From Plazaster borealis (lineage: Eukaryota > Echinodermata > Asteroidea > Forcipulatida > Labidiasteridae), in NCBI GenBank assembly GCA_021014325.1, contig CM037460.1, positions 20,428,044-20,492,043 on the forward strand: a DNA stretch of 64,000 nt, written 5' to 3'. Shown piece by piece: positions 1 to 12,100 of the stretch (its first letter is position 1; the number at the start of each line of letters is the position of its first letter). A model generated the notes under the pieces. It saw nothing but the letters and a program-made list of their open reading frames with translations, searched no databases and was not told the DNA's origin. The position numbers and the translations under genes were made by a program.

Positions 1-105
1 GTTGACGTATTGTCTGCATTGTACGGAGGTAATGTTCTCGTAGACATCATAAAGGCATGGCAGGACGAGGCCTTTCCCTCGCTCCAATGCAGCGCAACCT
101 GGAAA
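1..105 (-). CDS. GLG1: GLG1 exon 4 (partial, runs off the window)
   Basis: Reading from 105 down to 1 gives 35 codons in phase 0, containing GCAALERGKGLVLPCL, ENITSVQC and RQYVN. These align with vertebrate ECAADPVGKGYMVSCL and GNITEYQCHQYIT. The acceptor has a good pyrimidine tract (CTCTTCTCTTTTTTT) and ends TCAG. No stop or donor appears before the left edge, so the exon continues outside. An open frame on the opposite strand at 10-201 is only its shadow. Confidence 0.88.
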
Positions 106-3100
106 CTGATTCAAAAAAAGAGAAGAGAACTACGGGGTAAAAGGTTGCTTCATAACAGAGAGCGCCTCTTCTCTTTGCAACAGGGTGCCCTGGCTACATA
201 AACAAAGCAGTTTGATATACATGAAGGCAACCATGGTGCAGTTAACATGTATCCTATTTTTCTTCAACTAAAAATCTGTACCCCCAAAAAATGAGGGTGT
301 GAACATGAAAAGTATAGTCCCCTGTAGCATTCCAGTGTCGTTATCATTACATTATACAATGAATAGGTTACCTTCAAAAGATGGATTTAGGCTGATAAAG
401 CAGAAAAAATGAAGTTGTATACAGAACGCTTTCATAATTGTGTTTCAGGTGGCAGGAACCTTGCAAGGAACCGGGCAAGGAACCGACCGAGCAAGAAACC
501 AGGCTAGGAACCTGGAAAAGGAACCTGGCAAGGATCTGGCAAGGATCTGGCAAGGAACCAGGCTAGGAACCAGGCTAGGAACCAGGCTAGGAACCTTGCA
601 AGGACCCGGCTAGAAACATGGCAAGGGACCTGGCAAGGAACCTGGCAAGGAACCTGATAAAGGAACCAGGCTAGGAACCTGGCAAGGAACTAGGCTAGGA
701 ACCAGGCAAGGAACCAGGCAAGGAACTAGGCTAGGAACCAGGCTAGGAACCAGGCAAGGATCTGGCAAGGAACCAGGCTAGGAACCTTGCAAGGACCCGG
801 CTAGAAACATGGCAAGGGACCTGGCAAGGAACCTGGCAAGGAACCTGATAAAGGAACCAGGCTAGGAACCTGGCAAGGAACTAGGCTAGGAACCAGGCAA
901 GGAACCAGGCAAGGAACTAGGCTAGGAACCAGGCTAGGAACCAGGCAAGGATCTGGCAAGGAACCAGGCAAGGAACCAGACAATGAACCAGGCTAGGAAC
1001 CTTGCAAGGAGCCAGGCAAGGAACCTGGCAAGGAACCAAGCAAGGAACCAGCCAAAGAACCAGGCTAGGAACCAGGCAAGGAACCTGGCAAGGAACCGGG
1101 CTAGGAACCGGGCTAGGAACCAGGCAAGGAACCTGGCAAAGATCTGGCAAGGAACCGGGCTAGGAACCTTGCAAGGAGCCAGGCAAGGAACCTGGCAAGG
1201 CAAGGAACCAAGCAAGGAACCAGCCAAAGAACCAGCATTGAGCAAGGAAACTAGGGAAATTCTAATTTCAATTTAATGAATCCAATTCCTTATCTTTTGT
1301 TAAGAACAGAGAAACATAAAGAAGAACAAAATCATCCTCCATTCAGTAAAATATTACCTTGGTAATTTCAGTTTTACAAACTTCAAAAGCTGCAGAGTCA
1401 AAACGCACATCCATGGTAAGGTTCATCTTGTAGTCCCACAAAAACTGCAGAGAAGGAGGGATGGGTGCGGGCAGGAAATACAGCATATAAAATACATTAA
1501 AAACCCTCCGGTGAAGTGTTTGCTTGTTAAGTAGTCAGCAAAATTAAACAGAATCAAATGCATAGGACATCTCGAGGAAAAACAAATATTAAATTGGAAT
1601 TTTTTTTAATCTAGCTTTTTTTTCTTTTTCTTTTAAATCTGTAACATCACCAGATGACAACCAACCCTAAAAAAGATTATTCAAAATGACATCAAAATCA
1701 TGACAATAAATTTCTCTTCATATACAAACAAATTTTGAAACATAGAATTCTAGCCCTTAAAAAGATGCAAAGTATCTGAAGTTAATGGCTTCAAAGCAAG
1801 TGTGCATGAAAGTATTGATTTTACAATCTGGAATATCTAGTTAGTAAAATAAGGCAACCTTTTAGAAGACCAACGCGGCCGCAACTTGTTTGTACCAAAA
1901 TGCCAATAGAACTGCAAATGGACGCACAATTTGAACTACATGTAAAAGTAGTTTCTGCTCAATCAAAAGATCAAAGAATATGTAAAGATTGTGTCCTGAA
2001 TTGACATTTTCCTATTTCATTATGTTAATAATTTCCTCTCTTTTTTCCTTTCCCAGGCAATTGTACATAAAAACAAAAATGATACAAACATCAACAAAAT
2101 AGCAGAGTCTCTGCATACGGTGAAGATCCTTGCTAATGAACATCATTGTAATGTTGAAAGGGAAATACAATAGGGGGTCTTTTCCAAACCTCGGTTTCAT
2201 GTAGGCTCTGGCTCCAGGCTTTGTTTGATGCTAGGTGCAAATATGTACAATGATCAAAAATTGATGACAGAGCCCAAGCCAGAGCCGGAGCCCAAGCCAA
2301 GGTTTGGAAAAGGCCCTTGCATAGTGTTAGCCAGAGGGGTGTCTGGGTGTCTTTTGGACACCCTGTTTTAAATTTGGACACCCTGTTTTAAATTTAGACA
2401 CCCTGTTTTATTTGTCATTTACATGTAAATGTATTGTAAGTGAACAATTTGGACACCCAGTTTTAAAATTTCCAGCAAATGTCAACACCCTTTTACCAAA
2501 TCCTGGCTAAAACCTTGGGCCCTTGGACTTCTTGGCACAAACAGAAACTGAAATTGAACATCTGTTATCAGTGTCACAAAACCAATAAAACCTATGTTTG
2601 TGGAACACGTGTCATCTTCAATGTTAACTTACCCTGTTGCAAGTATCACCAAACTCGATATTATCCTAGGAGAGAGAAACAGAACTTGAAATTAATTTGA
2701 AATACAGATGGCTTCCAAATGATTATTGACACAAGGTCAGAAAATAAAAACTATCAATCAAAAATATCCTATCATGATAATAATAACAATAATAACAATA
2801 ATAATACTACATGTAACAATTGTGATGCAATCAAGCTAAATGAGTCATTTGTCGGAAATATCAGTATGGAGAAACAAGCCAAAACAGGCCAACAGGGGTG
2901 AAATTTTCAACAACATTTTTTTTGTAAATTGAAATGCCAAAATATATCTTATTTTATATTGGCAACTTCCTTCCTGATAAATAACATCAAAAAGGGGTTA
3001 AAATTAGCATCAAAAGAAAATGTGCCGATGTAGTTTTAATAAACTCAACCCCCTTTTCTCAGTTTCTTTTTTTTCCGCATCTCTTGGTGTTTCTACTTTC

Positions 3101-6100
3101 ACTTTCTCTTTTCAAATGTATATACAAATGAAAAATGACCTGGGTCGACAAACGACTTATTTTGCTTGATCGCATCACAATTATTAAAAAACTGCTTTCC
3201 GTGTCACCTAGACATCACAAATTGCTGTTAAAAATCCACAAGTTATTAAGAAATACAGAAAAAACAAAAGACAAGTAGTTCAAAGTTAACACTAAAAAAT
3301 AAAGTGCTAAGAATCCGACATCACATAGGGTTCTCCTAATACACAAGCTAGAGTAACAGGCAGATACACACAAATTGAGGGCAGATTTGAAAACATTAAT
3401 TAATACAAAATATCTTAACTTGTTTTTAAATTTGATTTCAAAATCACAAAAATCATAAAATAAAACGATTTAAAGTGCTTAAGATTACTTAGAGCTTTAA
3501 AAAAACAAACATAAACATCCAAGTGAAAAGCATTTTGATGACCTCGTTTTAATTCAGCTTTGCTTTCACTAAACATTTTGGGTCAAGTGGAACTCCTAGG
3601 GTAAAAGGAGGGGCACTTCAAGGATAGGAGGAGGGGCACTCCAAGGGTAGGAGGAGGGGAAACCTTTGGGGTAAAATGAGGGGAACTTCTGGGGTACAAG
3701 GAGATGGAACCTCTGGGGTAAATGGAACTTCTATTTTATACAAATGTCATAGCTCTGCTTACATGTAAGCAGAATAAATTGCTTGACATAAGCAGGATAC
3801 CAGTCACAGATGGTACATGTGACATGGTGTTTTAGCTGGTAACCTTTTTCTGGTTAGCATAATTGTTTTGTGGATACATGTAGCTACTAAGCAGCTCTAT
3901 GAAATTGGGCCCTGTCGACCTCTTTTTAAATTGTTATCAAATTTACGCTAAAAAGGCGAGCTCAGGCCAGGTCTGAAATGCCGGCTACAGCTACGGCTAC
4001 GGCTAGATTTCCGCTTCATCTTGCATTGAAGTATAGAATGTCCTTAGCAACACCCTTAGCATTAGTCTCAACTTAGAAAGTAATTGCTTGACAAAGATGT
4101 CTGAGGTGTTTATTTATTAATTTATTTATTTGCTCATCAGATAGAGGAGAAAAAGTGCTTTCAAGTTACATGTGCAGGTACAACTAATTAGTAATGTAAG
4201 TGTTTCTCAAGGCGCCACATCACATTGACATCATGGCTGAAGTTTCGGTTGTCTTCGCTCTTAATACCAGTATTTATGAGAGCATGATTTTGGTGTGGGG
4301 GCGTAGAAGTTTTAGCCAGTTTGAGCTGTATTGTACAGGTTACTGTTTCTTTTGGTGTAGTGTCATAGTGTTAGCCAGAGGGGTGTCTGGGTGTCTTTTG
4401 GAGACACCCTGTTTTAAATTTAGACACCCTGTTTTGTCTGTTTTTTACACGTGTACATGTGTAAATGTATTGTAAGTGACAAATTTGGACACCCAGTTTT
4501 TTAAATTTCCAGCAAATTTTGACACCTTTTCACCAGATTACCAAATCCTGGCTAAAACCTTGTGTAGTGTAGGTTAGTTGAGTGTCTGACTAGGAGATGA
4601 GCCCTTGCCCATTAAGTGTGGGTGAACGGCGGCGCGCCTAGTCAGACAATAGGGCTCTCGCCCATTAGCAGTAGGTTTCAGGACTCCATGACCACCAACT
4701 TCACTTCCCTAGTTTGTCACTGTTTCATAGAATCATTTTAATGAGCCTTCTTTTTGTAGTTCTGTTAAATGCAACTTGATTCTAGCTAGTGCTATGGGCT
4801 GCTTTTCATCATTTTGATGTTTTCATCAGGTCCCTGAATCCAAGTAATAAAAAACCCAAAACACCTTCCCATTCACGCATGGCCAGCCAAACCATAGGGT
4901 AACACTGAAGTTATAAATGGGTAATGGGTTAAAAAATGGTTGGAGTCCAAAGTTCATACCCTGGTTTTATCTGAAACCACCCTGCATAAATAACTGAATT
5001 TATATGTAGGCTGAACTGCAATGGCTTGGATAGTCTGTAATAAACTAGTGTTTCTGTTTCAATGACTAGCCAGCAGAACCAGTTACATGTAGAGTGTCGT
5101 TTCAGTAGCCTGCCAGGTGTTTCACCAGTCCATATTTCATACTTAAATAAGGATGCTTTTCAACACTGCAGTGGCAAGCAGACCACCTGGAGTGAATTTT
5201 GACTGGCCCCCAGTGTATTTTAACAGGCATTTGGCCAGTGGACCACTGTTAAAGGGATTGTATTTGTTTGGTAATTGGAACCCACAGTTTGTTTCAATCC
5301 TATATAGTTGTAGATTTATACCATACAACTGACCTGTGAAAATTTCACTTCAAAAACTGGTAGCGTTTTTGAGATATTGCCAAAAATCTGGAAGGGTTAT
5401 GTCCACGCAGTAAGAATAATTTGCAATTGGATTACACTATCTGAGAAAATTGCTGCAATAACGCTTCTCAGATTCAAATTGTTGAGGGGAAAAATTATAC
5501 ATTCGTCCATAACCGCAGTACTTCGATGTGAAAAGTTTCTCAAAATGCATTATAGTATCCAAAGCTGCTGTACTTCTTACCTAGTAAGTTTTTATTGCCA
5601 TTTATTTTCAGAGTCATTACCAAACGAATCCAGACCCTTTTATGGGAGAACATTGCATACATTCAAGACCGCTATGTTTGTTTTCACTTTAATTATTGAA
5701 AATATCAGCCCACAGAAACATATAGTGTCTGCTGACGTGTCAACGTTTTTTCAATGCCCATCAGCCATGAGAAGACCACAATGAAGTGTTCCATGAGCTT
5801 TTGTCACGGTTGATGTACCATCAAGTTGACAATGACGCTTTTTAAAGGGATAGTATACCTCTGGTAATTGGAACCAACTATTTGTTTCAAACCTATACAG
5901 ACAGTGACGCTTTTAAAGGGATAGTATACCTTTGGTAGTTGGAACCAACTGTTTGTTTTAAACCTATACAGTTGTAAATATATTTCACCATAAAACTAAC
6001 CTGTGAAAATTTAATTTCAAAAGGTGGTAGCGTTTTTGAGATATTGCCGAAAATCTGGAGCAGTTTGTCCACGCAATAATCTGCAATACGCTTCTCAGAT

Positions 6101-9100
6101 TCAAATTGTTGGGGATAAAAAGTGATATCTTTTTCCATAACCTCAGTACTTCAAAGTGAAAAGTTTCTCAAAATGCATTGTACTATCCAAAGCTGCTGTA
6201 CTGCTTACCAAGTAAGTTTTTATTGCCATTTATTTTCAGAGTCGTTAACAAACGTATACAAACCCTTTAATCATAAAGGATTTGATTATTTGTAAAGTTT
6301 CAAATCCTACTTATTTTTTGTTTAAGAAAGTATGTCTGTAGAGCCCCAACCTAAGGCCGAGTAAAAAGAAAAACATGTTTAGTGTCCGGGTTTCTAAAAA
6401 AAAGGAAGGAGGAGGGGCTTTTTATTTTTTATTTTCAAGATGGCCACCATTCTTTTTTAAATTTCAAATATCCATTGTTTTTTCTACACACAACACATAA
6501 AAGAAACATGTTGGACAGGACAATGAACATGTCCAGACTTTTTCAAAAAGAGGAGGAGACAGGGCGCTACTATTTTACTATTTTCCAAATTTATGCAATT
6601 TTTTACCAAGATGGCCGCCATGCTAAATATGGCTGGCAAAGGTATATTTATTCACAAATTATGTGCTATTTTAGTGTACTGTGGCAATGTATGACAAAAA
6701 AATTATTTGTATCATTTTAGTCAAATTTTCCTTTTTTCTATTTTTTCTTCTTTCCTTTTTCCCCCTTTTTTATAAAATAGTAAATAGTATAAAAAAAGAG
6801 GCGTCGGCCAAAAAGGAGGGGCGGGCGGGGACGCTAAACATGTTTGTTTTTTACTCGGCCTAAATCATATTTTTGTTATACTCTCATTACACATCCAACA
6901 GCATGATAGCACCAATAATATAATGAATAAAAAATGAGAAGAAATGGTCAGTTTTAGATGTGGGAAGAAAACTACAATGCCCCAATGGGCGTGACTGGCA
7001 AATGGGGTTTCTAAATAATTTAGCATCCTCGTCCCAAGTTTTAATTTTGTTTCAGTGTTCATGTTAACAAATTATTGTGTATAATTAAATATAAATTGAC
7101 TTTGTATTTATAACAAATTGCTGTTTTTTTTTTTAGGGGGGGGGGGTTTCAAGAATGTTGTATAATGAAGCTTTAAAAGAAAATTTGATTTCATGGAAAA
7201 TTATAGAGTTCGTTCGAGAACTTTGTTTTCCCGTTTCCAATACCCGCGAAACTTGCACAATGCACAGTCTATATGACTGTTTACTTTACCAGGTGGGACA
7301 TTTTTGTTAGCACAATTGAATGTAGTAGTAACTCCTGATGTGTTTTGTGAACGGTTACAACCCTCTTTAGATGTATAGAAAGACCCAATGAAAGGGTTGG
7401 TCCATGCAAATTTTCTGAGGTCATGAGCTCCATGGATATTTATTATCAGGAAGTTCTTCTGTCATGTATTCAAAACTGCTCAAACGGAAAGTAATGCACA
7501 TGTCTAATACAGGCCACGTCATCTTGTTTATAACAGACAGAGTGACCTTGTCAATGTACATATAAAGGTACAAATCAACATTACCTCTGGCCAAGGGTAC
7601 ATCTTTTCTGCCCGTTTGCATTGTGTTTATTTGTTTGTCTGTTTGTCTGTAAGAATACTTGGCCTTTATACCTTAATTTGGCTGTTATTTATCTTGTTAT
7701 ATCTTTTTAAAGTTCTTGTCATTTTTCTTGTTATATTAATCTTTGTTTGTAGCTGCTGGGCACTTCTGAAAAACAGTGTTTTGTTGAGAGGTCTCCCCCG
7801 GGTACATATGAAATAAATAAATAAATAAATAAATAAATCTCAAAATTTTAAGGATGGATTTTCCGCAAAATGTTATCAAAAAAATTAATCCTTGGGATAC
7901 ATATTCTTTCTACAAGTGCTTGTTCTACAAGTATTTTACCATCTTGAAGTATTCCTGATTTTCAATGATTAATCAAAACAGCCTCGAATTTGTCCTTTTG
8001 ACTGATGAAAAATTCCTCCTTGGAATGTAAAGATCCATCTTGAAATCCAATGACGTCATATTTAAATTTCGCTCTGAAAAAGTCCGTTATGAACCAAAAC
8101 ATCCCTGTACAAAAATGTAGAGACCTATTTTTCTCAGAATGATGTCATCAGATGTTTTGGATGTTGACAAATTTTGCACTGGAAGGGTATCAAATACAAT
8201 GGCAATTTATACCATTTTAACTAGAAGTTAGAGACATGTAATATTTTCCCCACTCAAATGAGGACTATATTGGAAAATGAGTGCATCACAAAATTGAATT
8301 GGTCATTTCCCTTCCACTTTAAACTCAAACACTTGTATGTACCAATTGCATGCATGTTCACTGTATGCAGGCCTGGATTTTTATATTTGAGTACACTTGG
8401 TACACTTTTTTTGTAGATGTACGGTATTTCAAACCTTTCCACTCCAATTTGAAGGGATTGCATAACCTGATCGAAGCAACCTTATATAATGGTTTTTTTT
8501 ACTATCATGGTGAACATGGACAAAACTGTATCTTCATAAAGAAAGGGCCATTGTGCTCAGGCTTGAACGCTTTTCTGTGTGTAAGCTTAGCCAACAAAAG
8601 TCCCCAATGGTAAAGAAGAGGGGGGTAAGATTGCAGTGGACAAAAGTCGCCTGTCTGATGTCTATGGTAAGGAAAAGGGTTGCCTGTTTATGAAAAAACA
8701 TGTACAGACAGTATTATGATACAACATGGCTGAACAGTCATTTTACAATTAGGCTGAGTAAAAAAAGAAACATGTTTAGCGTCCGGGTTTCTACAAAAAA
8801 GGAAGGAGGAGGGGCTTTTTATTTTTTATTTTTTATTTTCAAGATGGCCGCCATTCTTTTTTAAATTTCAAACATCCATTGTTTTTCTACTGTTCAAACA
8901 CACAAAACATAAAAGAATGGACAAGACATTGAACATGTTCGGACTTTTTCAAAACGAGGGGGAGACAGGGTGCTACTATTTAACTATTTTTCCAATGTTT
9001 TGCTATTTTTCCAAGATATTTTTTTGCAATGTATGACAAAACAAATGATTTGTATCATTTTAGTCAAATTTTTCTCTATTTTTTAATTTTTTCTTTATTT

Positions 9101-12100
9101 TATTTTAAATTTTTTTTTATAAAATAGTAAGTAGTAAAAAAAGGCGGCGGCCAAAAAGGAGGCGGGCAGGGACGCTAAACGTGTTTTTTTATTTACTCGG
9201 CCTTAGGATGGGGAGGTAGGATTAGACATGTTTAAAGGGACACGTTGCCTTGGATCGGACGAGTTGGTCTAAACAAAAGCGTTTGAAACCGTTTGTTATA
9301 AAATGCATATGGTTAGAAAGACATTATAAAAGTAGAATACAATGATCCACACAAATATGCCTCGAAATTGCGTGGTTTTCCTTTTACTTTGCGAACAAAC
9401 ACGGTCGGCCATTTTGTGGAGTCAACAAAATGTTGACTCCACAAAATGGCCGACCGTGTTTGTTCACGATATAAAAGGAAAACCACGCAATTTCGAGACA
9501 TATTTGTGTGGATCATTGTATTCTACTTTTAAAACATCTTTCTAACTGTATGAATTTTATAACAAACGGTTACAAACGCTTTTTATAGACCAACTCGCCC
9601 GATCCAAGGCAACGTGTCCCTTTAAACTGGAGAGGAAGTCTCAATGTTAATTGCTACAAAAGCACAGGGTAAGCTGAGGTTTATAAAGCAGGGCTCGAAA
9701 TTAATACTGGACCATGATTTTAGTGTTGGGCCAGTAAACTCACAGCCGGACAAGTCCAGCGGTCTTCTATTTTTCTATTCAATATCTTTGTAAAAAATAA
9801 ATAAAAAATGTTCAAATGTTGAGTTTGAGCCTAGTAAATATCTTACAATTCTGCAGAGTATCCAAGTTTACTTACCCACAAGACAAAAAGAGAACTCTTC
9901 TCTTAGTGTTTGTTTAAATAAAAACAGTTCTGGTCCAGTACAAATTCTGAGCTACAAGCCCTGCGGTCTTGTGGTTTCCCCCCCCCCCCCCCCCTTAAAT
10001 TCAATCCCTATAAACCTTGGCAATGTTTAGTGAAGGACTACACAAGAACCACTAATATTGACTTCAACAAAAACGATTTTTGTGAATTTGTTTTTAAATA
10101 TATATATATCTCACAGTCTCCAACACAGATTTAAGTAAACACAACATTTTCAGTTATGAAGATTAAGGTCAAGTCACTGGACCAAGACCTACATGTACAT
10201 GTAGTGCTGGACGGTTTCACTATCACGATAATACAGTCACGAAACGATAATGAGGACAATATCATAAATATCGATGGTGGTTTTGAAAATATCGAGATAT
10301 CGTGTTGAAGATGATCGAGATATCGTGTTGAAGACGATATTCTTAAACGTAGGTTGTACACAAAATGTAACCAAAAGTTTGCTTGATAAAATTGTCGATA
10401 TCGTCCAGCACTACATACACCAACAGCTTAGTGAGTATAAATGAGCCCTGATTAAATGCACTGACAAACTATCACATAAATGTTAGAACACTATTTAGTG
10501 ACTACACTTAACTCTTTCAGTGCCCGCTTTTTGTTTTGCGTTTGAATCTGAAAGCCCAGCTTTTTGAGGTTTTTCAAAATTCTGTATAAAAACAAAAATG
10601 AATAATTTTTTTGAATAACTTTCTCACCAAGCAAAATGTATCTTGCTGTGTTTGTTTGCCTTGGTGTATTTCCAAAGTCAATAGTATTTCTTGAGTGATA
10701 ATGCCCTCTCTCGTATATTTGAGTGCATGAAAAAGATCGTACTACATGTACAAAAATGGTGCTTTCGGAATACATAAAACAGATCGTATATGTACGACCT
10801 TGGCACTGAAAGAGTTAAAACCAGCAAAAGAGGCGTACTGCTACCCTCCTCTGAGAGAGACCGCCCCCCCCTGCGCTTATTTGCATGTTAGAACAATATT
10901 TAGTGACTACACTTTAACCCAGTAAAAGAAGCGTACTCCTTTTAGCATTACAGGACTGGAATTACACGTGGGACTACGGCTTTGTGCCTTTACAAAAGTT
11001 CCCGCAGACTTTAATATTTTCCAATGGAAGTGCACTTTGCAAAATGAAAATGACCTTGCCCTCTCAAAGATGATATTCCAGACCTGCTTTTAATAAAAGC
11101 TGTTAATTAATGTGAATGTGCTCCGTGTACAGTACCTTAGTATGTACACATCTGATGTTGAACACTTACAATATACAGTGGGTCTACAATGTACATCAAC
11201 CTCGTCCCCATGGTTTACTTTATTTCCGACCATGTTTACAATAGTAAACCCTGGGAGGGAAACTCCTTACTTGGACCCTGATTGGACAACGACTGGCGTA
11301 CAAAAGTCTAACGTAAACATGTTAAGTTGTACTCATTCAGTATTCACTGTTCACGTAGCCAGACTATTCTAATTTGCATACGTATCCAAAAATTTTGGAT
11401 ATGCAAACGATCCAATACCAGGGTGAGAGAGTGGTCAACCTCGTACTGCTCGACACACCATGGGGACGAGGTTGGGTCTACATGTATTCCATTCACATAA
11501 TTTTTTTTATGTGGGTTTTTTATGTCTTATTTGAAGCATGACATGTACTCACCAAAATGTAAATCTGTACTAGAAATATGAGCGCAAACAGGTTTTTTTA
11601 TGAAAAGCAACAGCCTCATAAAATGTTAAACAAAAAGGTTTAGTCTACCGAAAATAAAATACAAGAAAATAGAGCATGGAAGCACCAACACTTGTTATAG
11701 AGTTACAAGGAAAAAGAGTGCATTTAGCTTTCTATAACAGTGACAGCTTTTCAGATATATCCAAGTCGGCCAGTCCGTGGGAAGAATCTTCCCCCCCCCC
11801 CCAAATAAGATTTTTATTAAGCATGTCAAACCTGTTTCATGACAACACGTGATGCCAACGAGTAGGTAAAAATCAACACTAACTGGTGGAGGGTAGCAGT
11901 TATCGCACAGGTTGAACTGCCGACCGATTCGCCTTGCCACCATGGCTTACATGTATTATTTAAGCCAACTGCCAAGTATGGTCAACCGCTTCACTTATAA
12001 ACCTCCTATGATACTATCATGGTATCATGATACAGCATCAGAAGGGCATCGTGGGCGTTTTCGTGATACTTGACCTCCCCGCTTATAAACCATGGCTAGG

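Noticed and set aside
10..201. 63-residue plus-strand open frame
   Set aside because: It lies over GLG1 exon 4 on the other strand and its flank; the minus-strand peptide matches a known family and has a proper acceptor.
801..1276. Overlapping frames with LVPC or QARN repeats
   Set aside because: A 12-bp tandem repeat without stops stays open in several frames; no family resemblance.
5377..5784. 135-residue plus-strand frame
   Set aside because: It falls across an AAAGGGATTGTA-family MITE; similar frames occur in other copies and have no domain.
9313..9545. Two 67-residue frames on opposite strands with nearly the same sequence
   Set aside because: This is the expected product of a palindrome; the segment is a MITE.
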